A DNA stretch of 30,836 bases from a virus. Shown here piece by piece: positions 7,069 to 16,583 of the stretch (positions are counted from its first letter, which is position 1; each line of letters starts with the position of its first letter). Position numbers and translations under genes: made by a program. Location of the stretch: IMG/VR virus record IMGVR_UViG_3300042452_000298, positions 1 to 30,836 of that record; one strand, written 5' to 3'. The notes beneath the pieces are model-generated. The model made no database searches. It had not been told where the DNA came from and was given only the letters and a program-made list of their open reading frames with translations.

Positions 7069-10000
7069 TTACCTCCTGTACGGCGTGCCGTTGGCGTGGT
7101 CGGGGCAGCTAGCTGGAGTTTCGGCAGACAGCGAAAGCGTCGGGCCGTACTCAATCACCGTGTATTCGTAGGAGTACGGAATACCTGCGGGAGTTCTTTC
7201 GGGATTTTTTCTTTCGAGCAGTGCGTACCCCGTCGTCGGTTGCGCGTCTCTGTTTGATGGGCTGTCTGGAAAGGCATAGTCAAACGGCGCGCCTGCCCCG
7301 AAAAAGCAACCAGCCCCCCAGACTTTCACAAGAGGGTAAGTCTTGTTCAGCAAAGAGTGATAGCAGTCCGAGAAAGCGCACACACTGCTTCTCGGAACAA
7401 ATGACGGCATTTCGCCAGAAAATACGTTGTGTGTTGAGAACGTCTCGTGATTGAAATTTCTCGGCACAAGCGGCTCCGCAGCGGGCTGGCCGGGGGCGTG
7501 TCCGTGCCATCCCAAGTGAGCCTGAAGGAACCACTGCTGGTCGAGGACAGGCCCGCCGACGTATGTATTTTCCAGCATCCAAAAATACCCCGCCGACTGG
7601 TCAGCGTAGTCGCGGCCTCCAAATGGCATCGACGACGGCGCCTCAATCCACCCGCCGTTTGCGTCTGGCACGCCAACCCCCGCCGTCGAGATGCCGGGGT
7701 GCTTTGGGTCAACCGTGATCGACGGGTCTGCGGTTATTGAAACCGACAGCAATGCTCCGCTTTCGCTGAATGTTCCCGTAGCCATCGCGCCGTATCCAAG
7801 CGTGGACGTAAGAATGACGTTCGCATCTGGGTTTTTTTTGGCAATCGAAAAAACAGTCTTGAACATCATGCCCCTATGCACGACTTCAAGCCCAGTGATT
7901 CCGCCGCTTGCGTTTACCGAAGAAATTCGGAAAACGCACACTGGATGCGGAGATGAAACAGGCTCGCCATATTGCCCTGTTTCTTGGTTTACAAGCAAGG
8001 AGAAGTATCCGTATGCGTTTATCCCGGTTGCCCTCGGGCCGTCGTACCACGCGCCGTTTGGGCAAACGTCAGGCGAGTCGCCTCCCGTGGCCTTCCACAT
8101 ATCGGTTACGGCGCGGCCGCCGTCAGGCTTGACCTCAAACTCTTGCCCAACTTGATACCCGCTTCCTCCGGCAGAGATTGTCGCGCCAGTCACGGGGAAG
8201 TACGAAAACCGATACGCCGTTGGTGGAGAGCTACCCCACGCCATGCCAGGGTTGGGGAAATTGTGTACTGCGCCAAACTGGAATGCAGCAAACGCAGCGC
8301 CAGAGCCGCCGCCGATTGCTGGGATGTTGAGCGGAAGCGTGGGCGGAACATGGTATTTATCTCGAAAGGTGTACCCCGCGCCGCCAGCGCGCACGACGCC
8401 GCCGACAATTGCACTTCCCCAATCAGACTCGTTAGCGCCAGCCGCGCCAAAAACGGGAGTAATAACTGCTCCGCCGCCCGCGCACTCCGGATACGGAGGC
8501 CAAAGGGCTAGAGCGCGGTCGTTGATCGACGTTGAGTTCGCTATCTGGTCGCCAAACGGCCAAGCGTAAACGTAAACCTCGATGGCGGTTTCACACTGGC
8601 GTCGTGTAATTTGAAGCGCCAGGGTTGTGAAGTTGCTCTGATTTTCCCCGGTGTTGCAAAGCGCTCTGGTTTCCACGCTGCTTCGGACTTTCCTGACAGG
8701 AACCCCAACGGCTTCCCACCGCAGGTCGCACAGCACCTTCGCCTTCCACTCGTAGTGTCCGCGGTCGTCGGCTTGGTCGGGCGGATTGACTGGGCGCTGC
8801 GTGCAAGTTGCAACGCAGTAGTAGTTTCCGTCTGAGCCCCCCGTCTCGTCGCACACATTGACTGAGGCATACGCACCAGGGAAGTCGCTTCCACGAATCT
8901 TCCAGTCAAGTATTCCGCCCTCGTCGTCAACGTCCGAAACTATGGCTGTCGCGTACTGGAATATCAAGCATCCCGGGGTTTCGCAAACCCAGGTTATTTG
9001 GTCGCCGACGCTGTAGCCAATGCCGGGCATAGCAACGGAAATTGGGTGGCACAGCACGCGGCCGTATGAGGTGTAAAGTATTGTCCTCTCCGCGTCCGTT
9101 TTTTCGACGTTGCAAAGCGGCGGGTCTTTATACTCTGGCGTTTTGAAGATCGGAACAACTTCAAGAGAAACGATTGAACCCGGTCCCGCAACTTCGGAGA
9201 TGCGAATTCTTTGGTAGAGCAACACGCCGCCTTCTACGTTCTGGCCTGAATATCCATACTTGTCTATGTAATTTGGGTAATACGCAGGAAAGCAGGTTGT
9301 GTCTGGTCTTGGGAAAAAACTTATTCGCTCACCGCCGAGCGGCGGACGCGAGTTGTCGAAGTTGACGTAGAAGAACTCGCCAACCTCATACCCATAGCCG
9401 CCGTCCTTTATGTCTACGCCGATCACCTTCCAACTGTCGGGAAATCGGCCGTTGGGGTCTGGTTCGTGGCTTGCAGGCCCAAGCCGCAAATACAACTGAG
9501 CGGTGTGATTTAGCGATTGGTGGTACGGAGCGAGGTGAGGCTTCACGACGCCCTGGTTTAGTCCAAGGCACCTGCCGCGAGTGCAGATTTCCCCGCCTTC
9601 CCATGCGTACCACGGATTCCGCTTTCCGCAGCGGTAGTCGACAATGAACTTGTCTCCGTCATTCGGAAACAGAATATCCCAGCACTCATACGGAGGCGGC
9701 AGAAACACCCACTGGCGGTCCTCCGCGACGTTGTAGAGAAGCACCGCCTCAGTGACGCCTGGGTATTGCGAGGCGCGTTGCGGCGAGAGCGGCACCTGTC
9801 GCGTGATCACAGGCTTGAGTTGCGGTCGGACGAACTGGTTTGGGCGGTGGCATACATAGGTGCCATTCAAGTCCTCTTGGTTTGTACAGAGTATGCCTTG
9901 GTTGGGGTTGCATGGGCCTGCCTGAAAAGGCCCAAACTCCGGACGCTCGCAAAACTTTGGATGCCCCGGTGGAGTTGCGTCTGGGTCGCACTTTGCTTCG

Positions 10001-10509
10001 TTTACGAAAACCCCAGTGATAATTGCAGCAGGGCAGTTGTCGCATGTGTCGCCTGGGTTTGGGCAGTTTGTTTTGTCAAAGTATCCGCTAAAATTTTGGC
10101 CGCACATCGGGTCTACGTTGTCCCTGCCTTGCCCCTCGCCAAGCCTAAAATATGGAACTTGAGGCGGAAAAAACTGGCGCGACCACGCTAGATTTTCAGA
10201 GTCTCCGAAATTATAAGTCCAGCCAAGGATATTTCCGCTTACATTCAAAGGGATTACACATCCAAGGTGCTCCTCGGCAAGAATAATGTCTGCGTAAGAC
10301 CCGCGGCTGTCGCCAAGAAAGGCATAGGTTTCTTCGCACTCTTCATCGCACTCAAAGAACCGGCTCTCGTGAAATGCAACAATAACACTCTCCACGCCAT
10401 AGGAAACTATCTGCCCAGACATTCCATCAACGCTCGCCGTCACCGTCTCCGGTGTGCAGCACCGCATCTCGGGGCAGCAGTTGCACGAGTCCTTGCTGTT
10501 GACGAGCAT
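7069..10509 (-). CDS. Very large Cys-rich virion/tail protein with GxGYxVG repeats
   Basis: A 1146-aa protein. The start is ATG at 10509 (MLVNSKDSCNCC), overlapping the upstream stop as TGATG with GGAG 6 nt before it; a start nine codons earlier is possible. It is unusually rich in Cys (an N-terminal CNCCPEMRCC cluster, then many single Cys), Pro, Tyr and Gly. Repeats of the form V.....GG.GY.VG..f.V occur near residues 360-385, 488-510, 699-722 and 771-796. Such repeats are seen in fibre-like proteins of marine and environmental phages and probably form beta-structured units. Placed after the tape measure and tail-tip genes, it is probably a central fibre or tip protein. No enzymatic motif is seen. 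Its DNA looks less GC-rich than the head genes. Confidence 0.75.
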   Translation of the reverse strand: MLVNSKDSCNCCPEMRCCTPETVTASVDGMSGQIVSYGVESVIVAFHESRFFECDEECEETYAFLGDSRGSYADIILAEEHLGCVIPLNVSGNILGWTYNFGDSENLAWSRQFFPPQVPYFRLGEGQGRDNVDPMCGQNFSGYFDKTNCPNPGDTCDNCPAAIITGVFVNEAKCDPDATPPGHPKFCERPEFGPFQAGPCNPNQGILCTNQEDLNGTYVCHRPNQFVRPQLKPVITRQVPLSPQRASQYPGVTEAVLLYNVAEDRQWVFLPPPYECWDILFPNDGDKFIVDYRCGKRNPWYAWEGGEICTRGRCLGLNQGVVKPHLAPYHQSLNHTAQLYLRLGPASHEPDPNGRFPDSWKVIGVDIKDGGYGYEVGEFFYVNFDNSRPPLGGERISFFPRPDTTCFPAYYPNYIDKYGYSGQNVEGGVLLYQRIRISEVAGPGSIVSLEVVPIFKTPEYKDPPLCNVEKTDAERTILYTSYGRVLCHPISVAMPGIGYSVGDQITWVCETPGCLIFQYATAIVSDVDDEGGILDWKIRGSDFPGAYASVNVCDETGGSDGNYYCVATCTQRPVNPPDQADDRGHYEWKAKVLCDLRWEAVGVPVRKVRSSVETRALCNTGENQSNFTTLALQITRRQCETAIEVYVYAWPFGDQIANSTSINDRALALWPPYPECAGGGAVITPVFGAAGANESDWGSAIVGGVVRAGGAGYTFRDKYHVPPTLPLNIPAIGGGSGAAFAAFQFGAVHNFPNPGMAWGSSPPTAYRFSYFPVTGATISAGGSGYQVGQEFEVKPDGGRAVTDMWKATGGDSPDVCPNGAWYDGPRATGINAYGYFSLLVNQETGQYGEPVSSPHPVCVFRISSVNASGGITGLEVVHRGMMFKTVFSIAKKNPDANVILTSTLGYGAMATGTFSESGALLSVSITADPSITVDPKHPGISTAGVGVPDANGGWIEAPSSMPFGGRDYADQSAGYFWMLENTYVGGPVLDQQWFLQAHLGWHGHAPGQPAAEPLVPRNFNHETFSTHNVFSGEMPSFVPRSSVCAFSDCYHSLLNKTYPLVKVWGAGCFFGAGAPFDYAFPDSPSNRDAQPTTGYALLERKNPERTPAGIPYSYEYTVIEYGPTLSLSAETPASCPDHANGTPYRR

Positions 10510-10997
10510 CAGCACTCCACCGCGATCAAGAGCCACAGCTTGCTGTACGGACGCAAAATTGGAATTTCCTGCTGGTCTTCGTATGTCACTTGGCCCGTGT
10601 CATAACTTCCTGCCAAATCACTGATCGGCACGACTGCACACCACTTCAAAAGGTCGCCCTGTCCAACTGGAATATGCGTGAACCAGTTGATCGTGACGGC
10701 GAACACTGGGTCGCCGAATGAATCCGTCTCGGGAATCCAGTCGGCTGGGCCGGTTGGGTTATCTGGCTGCTTGAATAGGCGAACAACTCGGACGTTGAGC
10801 GGCGGCTCGTTGGGCCACGGGCCTTCGCACTGACCGAGACGGATCGTGGAGATGCCGCCACCACCACCGCCAGGAATCGTCTCAAACCTCGTCGGTATCT
10901 TCGTCGCCCCCGTGCCGTAGGGCATCCCATCGACGCGCGCGATCGTCTGCTTGATGTCTCTGTGCAGGCCTTCGCTGATGAGGAATCCGCGTGCCAT
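10509..10997 (-). CDS. Tail-tip-region protein, unknown family
   Basis: A 162-aa protein (MARGFLISEGLHRDIKQTIARVDGMPYG). It has a Gly-run linker near residues 43-48 (PGGGGGG), then a mixed Trp/Pro-rich domain with IPVGQGDLLKWCAVVPISDL and ILRPYSKLWLLIAVEC. No family recognised. It lies between the 364-aa minor tail protein and the giant Cys-rich protein, sharing one base with the latter (TGATG), which suggests coupled translation and a role in building the same structure. No clear ribosome binding site precedes its ATG. Confidence 0.65.
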   Translation of the reverse strand: MARGFLISEGLHRDIKQTIARVDGMPYGTGATKIPTRFETIPGGGGGGISTIRLGQCEGPWPNEPPLNVRVVRLFKQPDNPTGPADWIPETDSFGDPVFAVTINWFTHIPVGQGDLLKWCAVVPISDLAGSYDTGQVTYEDQQEIPILRPYSKLWLLIAVEC

Positions 10998-11000
10998 TGG

Positions 11001-12095
11001 TTAGTTGAGGCGGAGTTGGAGGGTTTGGGTGAGGTCGATGTTCAGTTGCGTGCGCACGCGCCAGATCAAGACCTTCGGTGTGGCGTTCGGCGACCGCGGC
11101 GTTCCATCTTCGTTCAGCGCGATGGGTTGGGCTGACGGCTGCTGGTTGATAGTTTTCTCGCTGCCGGCAATCCGCACCATCGCCCGAACCTTGTCTCCGA
11201 CCGCGACTCCGTCCTGAAGGGCGAGCGGTTGAACGATTGGGCCGTATTCGCCGTCTCGCTTGAGCGGCACTGCATATGGGTCTTGCGCTCCGCCTTCGGC
11301 ATCATTGCCGCCCCTGGGCTGGGCAGGATTGAACGCCTTGCAGTTGAACCCAGTCACTGGAAGAGCCATGTCCCAGCCGTACTTCCCGGCATACCCAGGA
11401 GCCTCCACCTCATTTGCTTTGTAGGCAAACTCGTAGGAGTTCATAAAGCCGCTGAAGACAGCGTTCCCGAACGTCTCAACGTGCGGCTGGGCCTCGACGC
11501 CACGAAACAGGACGGTGCTCGGATCGCAGGTCATGTAGGAGCCGAGATTCATCGTCTCTAGGTTGACGTACCCTGCGTACCGCTGAAAAACAGTTCCCGG
11601 AAACGAATTGAATTGTGTTACGCGGATGGTCGTAATTGGCTCCATCCTTGTGACGCCGTCCATGAGGTCGCCGACAGGGTTGTGCGCCGGCTCCCATTGA
11701 CCATCGCGAACCCACAGGTACGCTGCGGCCTCATACAAACTCGTACTCGTCGAAAAGTTCGCCGGTCGTAACTCCGGCATGACGAGCATCGGGTCGGGCA
11801 TCCCCGTGCCGCCCTCGCCGTCGACCATGCCGGAGGTGCGGTACTGTGCCGTGACGATCCGCACCAGCCGGCTCTCGCCGTCGGCGCGGCCCTCGACGCT
11901 CACGCAGGGCATCGGGTTCGACGAGTTGTACGGGTCGCCGATCTGGACGCCGACGGCCGACATGAGGTCGATCGACTCGCTCGGCGAATCCAGGATGATC
12001 TTGAATACGCGCGTCGCGGTGTCGGCCAGTTGCCCGCCGTCAGACGAGCGGCTGAAGGCATTGCCCTGCGCGAGTTCCGAAATCATCTTGGGCAT
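11001..12095 (-). CDS. Minor tail protein, unknown family (tail-tip position)
   Basis: A 364-aa protein (MPKMISELAQGNAFSRSSDGGQLADTATRVFKIIL). It has the composition of a virion protein: few Cys, many Gly, Pro and Asn, and no signal peptide or membrane segment. Sections such as ESIDLMSAVGVQIGDPYN and TRVFKIILDSP..ESIDL look like an upper tail-tip protein. The ATG has GGAGG about 9 nt upstream, overlapping the end of the previous gene. In other siphoviruses this position would be taken by Dit or Tal; I cannot show homology to either. Confidence 0.65.
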   Translation of the reverse strand: MPKMISELAQGNAFSRSSDGGQLADTATRVFKIILDSPSESIDLMSAVGVQIGDPYNSSNPMPCVSVEGRADGESRLVRIVTAQYRTSGMVDGEGGTGMPDPMLVMPELRPANFSTSTSLYEAAAYLWVRDGQWEPAHNPVGDLMDGVTRMEPITTIRVTQFNSFPGTVFQRYAGYVNLETMNLGSYMTCDPSTVLFRGVEAQPHVETFGNAVFSGFMNSYEFAYKANEVEAPGYAGKYGWDMALPVTGFNCKAFNPAQPRGGNDAEGGAQDPYAVPLKRDGEYGPIVQPLALQDGVAVGDKVRAMVRIAGSEKTINQQPSAQPIALNEDGTPRSPNATPKVLIWRVRTQLNIDLTQTLQLRLN

Positions 12096-12098
12096 CTA

Positions 12099-12467
12099 TC
12101 AGCCCTCCGTGATGTCGACGCGAAGGCGGGTGCCGGCCGCGCCGATCGCCTGGTAGTTCGTGCCGCTGCCCAGCCGGAAAAGCGCCGGCTCGCCGGCCCG
12201 CAGGGTGCAGAACCGGAGGAACGACCCGCCGGCGTCAATGCCGATTGCCGCCGTCGAGGCGGTCGCCGTCGACAGGTTCCGCAGGAACGCCAGCCCGACG
12301 CTCGTCAGGTTCGCCGTCGAGATGTTGACGGGATTCGTCGAAAGGGCGAGCGTCACGCTGTTCATCCCAACCTGGCTCATGGTCGCCGTCACGTTGACGA
12401 CGGAGACAGAGTTGTTGAGGAAGTCCTTGTCTAACTTCATTGAGACGTTGTAAGAGATGTCTGGCAT
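12099..12467 (-). CDS. Small beta-rich tail protein
   Basis: A 122-aa protein (MPDISYNVSMKLDKDFLNN) with alternating strands and the segment VGLAFLRNLSTATAS..IGID..GSFLRFCTLRAGEPALFRLG. This pattern (a conserved F.RNL, then .L..GE...FRL) is common in small phage structural proteins. It recalls the IKN..GW...FRPGA...CP pattern in the two proteins at 19852-20821. Its ATG shares one base with the stop of the tape measure gene (TAATG). Probably at the tail tip or on the tail. Confidence 0.6.
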   Translation of the reverse strand: MPDISYNVSMKLDKDFLNNSVSVVNVTATMSQVGMNSVTLALSTNPVNISTANLTSVGLAFLRNLSTATASTAAIGIDAGGSFLRFCTLRAGEPALFRLGSGTNYQAIGAAGTRLRVDITEG

Positions 12468-15400
12468 TACGGTGCTACTCCGATCTTAGTAACGAGGTCT
12501 TTGATCCCCTTGTTGATCTGTTCCAGTTCACCTGTCTGCTTTTGCATCTCGACCATATCCGCGTCGCGCGCGGCGTCGTCGCCTCGCAAGAGCCTGTTGA
12601 GTTCCTGCTGGCCTTGAGACGTCGTCCCGTCGGAGGCGTTGAGGGCGGCCCGCGACGGGCCTTGGAGGACGGCGTTGCGGACGGATCGAGCCATCTGGAC
12701 GGCGATGCTGTTCTCCATGAAGTTGTCCCTCATGGTTTCTAGGTTTTTTCTTGCCGACGCTAGGTCGCCGTCCAATTCCGCTTTGACGTCGGGGAACTTC
12801 TTGAAGATGTCAGAAAGCTCCTCGAGTGACAGCACTCCGTCCTCGAGTGCTTTTTCAATTTCGCCGTAGGCTTCATCGTTTCCGATGTTGACTGCGGCGT
12901 TTTTTAACGGCTCAGTGATGCCCTCAATTACGGCGTTTGTTGCGTCGTTAAGTTGCCCCTCTATCTCACGGGCGCGGCGTTGCTGCGGGGACAGGAATGA
13001 TTCGCGGCCGCGAGCCGCAGACTCCCTGACCTGCTGCACCTGCCTTGCTCGTTCCGCAATTTCCTGAGACGCGATGTCTATGCCGTCTGCTAGTTTAGCA
13101 AGCGCTTCCGCAACGTCTGTTTGCTCAAACGCCGCAATGATCTCTCTGTTGATCGCTTCGATCGCCGACCGCGCAGCCTGCTTCTCTTCTACTGTCGCCT
13201 TCTCGCTGTCAAGGACTGCCTGCTGTCTGTCGCGCTGCGCTGCCAAGTCTCGCGCTGCACCACCTGGCCGACGCTCGAACTCACGGATTGCGCGCGTCCT
13301 TTGTTCGTCTAGTTGAGCGACACGATCTCTAATGCCTCTTGCCGCCTCCTCGGCTCTTTGCCTGTCTCCGATTGCCTGGGCTTCAACGACAGGCTGTCTG
13401 CGAAACTCGTCGAAGAGCAGGCCGTCAGGAAGCGACCCTGGGAGCCTGCCCGGGCCGGTTAGCCGGCCAGCGCCGAGGGCGGCGTTCTCCCGCCGCCGAG
13501 CATCCGTCGCCGAAGACTCCGCCTCTCCGAGAACAGTTCTGGCGAGGTCGCCGGCTACGCGGTCGAGCACGGATGCGAATTGGCTGATGCTAGTAGCTGC
13601 TGATCGGGCCGCGTCGGAAAGCGGAACAAGCCGATCAACTTGCTCACGCAGTTGCTGCTCTCGTTCCGGCGTTGTGTTTCCTTGACGAAGTTCTTCTTGG
13701 ACCGCGCGCAGTTCCTTTGATATTCTTTCCGCCTCTTGCCCCACTGCGCTGAATTGGACACCGGACTCGCCCAAAAGCTCCTGAACAGTAACCAGCGACC
13801 TGCCGACCTTGGAGCCGCCCTCCAGGATGCCTTTCACGGCACCTTCGCTTGCGGCGACGAGCGCCTGGTCAAGCCGGCTCGCTAGGCTCTCAAGTTGGGA
13901 GTAACTTTCTGCCAGTATGTCAAGCCGCGGGCCTCCAAAAAAGCCGTCGCGCTGTGCGTCCTGCAATCGTCTTCGCAGGTCTTCAAGAGCCGGCTCAAGT
14001 GCGTCTCGCCTCGCCCGAATTGCGTCGACCGTCTGTCCCTCTGGGAGATTCGGCACGTTGTTTCTGAAGGGTGCTGTTCCGCGACGACGGAGCGTCTGCT
14101 CGACCTCGGCAGCATCAGGCGCCGGCCGCGCTCTCACCGTCCGATTAAGTTGGTTGAGCCGCCTTTCCGCTGCGTCGATCGCGGACTGGGCCGCGACGCG
14201 CCGCCCGAACGTCGTTGCGGCGTCTCGTTCTCTCTCTGAGCGAGCCACATTTGCCCGCTGCCGCTGCGCCTCGGGGTCTGCCTCCAGCGCCCTGTTGGCG
14301 GCCAGGTCGCGGCGAAGTTTGAGTATCTTTTCGATCGCCCTCGCTTCCTCAAAGGCCCGTTCGGCCCCCTCGCTCATGGTGCCGCGGTTCATCGAATCGG
14401 CCAACTGGTCGAACGCCTGCTTCAAGTCGTCAACGATTGACTTCTGCCGAGACAGAACGCTGTTCAGGGCCTTTGTCTGATCCTCGGCAGTTCGGCCAGA
14501 GTTGATCCACTTGTTCAGGGCCAGGACTGCTTGCCCCGCGATAACAGCACCAATGCCGACCCAAAGCCCAGTAGTTCCGCCAAGAATAAATGCTAGTTGC
14601 GTGATGTTGTTGCTGACTGCCCTGATTCGCTGGTCAAGCCCGCCAGTTGCGGAGAAGAAGTCGTCGACGGCGAACCCAGCCTGTTGGATTGCGAGTGACC
14701 AGCGGTCAAGACCAGCGCGTCCAACATCGCCGATTCGCTGCAAGTCCCTGTTAAGGCCAGCAGGGTTTATGCCGGCCGCTCTCGCTGCTACATCCGCGAG
14801 CGACCGCACCATCGCGTCGATCTCTTCGCGTGTGCCCCGCAGGCGTATGGTTCCGTCTTCGGCTGCTGCTGCGATGCGAGCGCGAACAGCCTCGAATCCA
14901 GCAGTCAGCGCCTGCGCTGCCGGGCCCGAGATTCCGGCCATGACGCCTTGGAGCAAGTTGAGCTGCGCGACATACCCCTGCACGGCACGGGTATCAAGGC
15001 CAAGCGTTACGCCTTCCATACCAGCGCCGCCAAAGCCGCGAAGGACTGAGTCGATAAGGCTCAGTCTCGCCGAAGCCGTCGACGCTTCGTTTCCGAGCTG
15101 AACGACCCTTAGACGAAGTCTTTCAATCGCTTCTTCGGTGGCGCCTGGCGTGGCGGCGAGCGCCTCCAATTCGTTTTGCGCGTCAATGACGGCGGGTATA
15201 AACCGCGTCCTAAATCCAAGCGGCAGCGAGTCGATCTGCGACTTGAGCGAAACGATTGAGCCTCGCACAGACTCAACCTGCCTTGCTGGGGCGTCAAGGT
15301 CTAGGCCGAAGTCAATCGCCGACTCTCGCTGGGCGCGACCGCGGTTGATGGCTGGGGCGATTTCATTGGCGGCGTCCGCGGCGGCGACGGCATCACGGCG

Positions 15401-16576
15401 TCGGCGCTCCTCCTCAAACTCTTGCTGTGCTCTGGCCTGCCTAATGAGCAACGTGGCGGTGTCTTCGGCGGCTTGCTTTTCCAGCCGTGTGCGCTCTTCG
15501 TAACCCTCTCTTTGGGCATTGGTTCTGCGCGCTATGAGGGCCGCCTCGTCAGCGGCGGCCTGCCTTTCAAGGCGTATCCGCTCCTCGTAGCCTTCCCTCT
15601 GGGCGTTAGTCCTTGCGGCTATCAGTGCTGCGTCGTCGGCCGCTGCCTGCTTCGCAAGCCGCTCGCTCTCTTCGTAGAACTCACGCTGGCCGCGGGCGCG
15701 GTTTATCAGCGTGGCGGTTTCTGCATCCGACCCGCCGCCGATCGCACTGTTGATCTGATCCCGAACGCGCTTGGCTACGGCAAGCAGGTTCTCAAGGCTT
15801 GCCCTGGCCTGCGTGGTGTCGATGTTCAGGATCGTGCCAGACTCGATCTCCGCGCGACGCTTCTGGATGAGGTTGTCGAGGGCGACGAGCTTCTGGACAT
15901 CGCTGGACACCCGGCCGCCCTCGAGGGCGGCGGCGGGAGCGTTCGCGGCACGCTGGCGAACGTCGGCCGATGCGGACAGAGCATCCCGCACTCGAGGTGC
16001 CGCGAACGCCAGCTCGTTGCCGCGGGGGCCGGCGGCGGCTAGCTGCGAAGCCTCGGCCAGACGGTTGGCGGCCTCGGCGGCGGCAATAGCACGCTGGCGG
16101 ATGCGCTCAAAACTCTGCTCTCCAACGACACCGCCGCGAGCCAGTGCTGAGTTGAGGTACTCGGCGCTCTTCTGGGCACGCTTGAGTGCCGGGTCGAATG
16201 ACTGCTGGACGCTGGCAGACAGCCGTTCCACACTTCTGGCTGCACCAGCGAGCGGCTCGTTGACCGCCACGGCTGCGGCCTGAAGAGCCTTGAACTGGTC
16301 GATCGCCCTGGTGAGCGACTCGAATGTTTTTGTGTCGTATCCCTTGAACTGAAGTCGCTGCGACGCGGCCGCTTGGAGAGCGCGGGAAACCTTCTGCGAC
16401 TCTGTGTAGATATTGCGCAGAGACGCAGTGGCCGATGACTCGGCTCGCGAGATTTGCGACTGCATCGCTCGCGCAAAACTGCCGACCTCCTTCGCCGACG
16501 CATTCAGCTTGCTATTGAAGTCACTGGTATTCGCAGTGACCAGCGCCGAGATTTTGCCGAGGTAGGCTTTTGCCAT
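12467..16576 (-). CDS. Tape measure protein
   Basis: A 1369-aa protein, the longest in the window, located immediately after the frameshifted chaperone pair. It starts MAKAYLGKISALVTANTSDFNSKLNASAKEV, typical of tape measure N-termini, and is mostly Ala/Arg/Glu/Gln-rich helix. Residues about 290-405 hold about four 29-residue repeats (INRARGQREFYEESERLAK, RTNAQREGYEERIRLERQ and so on). A hydrophobic segment lies near 657-690 (AFILGGTTGLWVGIGAVIAG). In siphoviruses the length of this protein sets tail length; at roughly 1.5 angstrom per residue, 1369 residues suggests a tail near 200 nm (inference). No lytic transglycosylase or peptidase motif was noticed. Confidence 0.93.
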   Translation of the reverse strand: MAKAYLGKISALVTANTSDFNSKLNASAKEVGSFARAMQSQISRAESSATASLRNIYTESQKVSRALQAAASQRLQFKGYDTKTFESLTRAIDQFKALQAAAVAVNEPLAGAARSVERLSASVQQSFDPALKRAQKSAEYLNSALARGGVVGEQSFERIRQRAIAAAEAANRLAEASQLAAAGPRGNELAFAAPRVRDALSASADVRQRAANAPAAALEGGRVSSDVQKLVALDNLIQKRRAEIESGTILNIDTTQARASLENLLAVAKRVRDQINSAIGGGSDAETATLINRARGQREFYEESERLAKQAAADDAALIAARTNAQREGYEERIRLERQAAADEAALIARRTNAQREGYEERTRLEKQAAEDTATLLIRQARAQQEFEEERRRRDAVAAADAANEIAPAINRGRAQRESAIDFGLDLDAPARQVESVRGSIVSLKSQIDSLPLGFRTRFIPAVIDAQNELEALAATPGATEEAIERLRLRVVQLGNEASTASARLSLIDSVLRGFGGAGMEGVTLGLDTRAVQGYVAQLNLLQGVMAGISGPAAQALTAGFEAVRARIAAAAEDGTIRLRGTREEIDAMVRSLADVAARAAGINPAGLNRDLQRIGDVGRAGLDRWSLAIQQAGFAVDDFFSATGGLDQRIRAVSNNITQLAFILGGTTGLWVGIGAVIAGQAVLALNKWINSGRTAEDQTKALNSVLSRQKSIVDDLKQAFDQLADSMNRGTMSEGAERAFEEARAIEKILKLRRDLAANRALEADPEAQRQRANVARSERERDAATTFGRRVAAQSAIDAAERRLNQLNRTVRARPAPDAAEVEQTLRRRGTAPFRNNVPNLPEGQTVDAIRARRDALEPALEDLRRRLQDAQRDGFFGGPRLDILAESYSQLESLASRLDQALVAASEGAVKGILEGGSKVGRSLVTVQELLGESGVQFSAVGQEAERISKELRAVQEELRQGNTTPEREQQLREQVDRLVPLSDAARSAATSISQFASVLDRVAGDLARTVLGEAESSATDARRRENAALGAGRLTGPGRLPGSLPDGLLFDEFRRQPVVEAQAIGDRQRAEEAARGIRDRVAQLDEQRTRAIREFERRPGGAARDLAAQRDRQQAVLDSEKATVEEKQAARSAIEAINREIIAAFEQTDVAEALAKLADGIDIASQEIAERARQVQQVRESAARGRESFLSPQQRRAREIEGQLNDATNAVIEGITEPLKNAAVNIGNDEAYGEIEKALEDGVLSLEELSDIFKKFPDVKAELDGDLASARKNLETMRDNFMENSIAVQMARSVRNAVLQGPSRAALNASDGTTSQGQQELNRLLRGDDAARDADMVEMQKQTGELEQINKGIKDLVTKIGVAP

Positions 16577-16583
16577 CGTGTCG

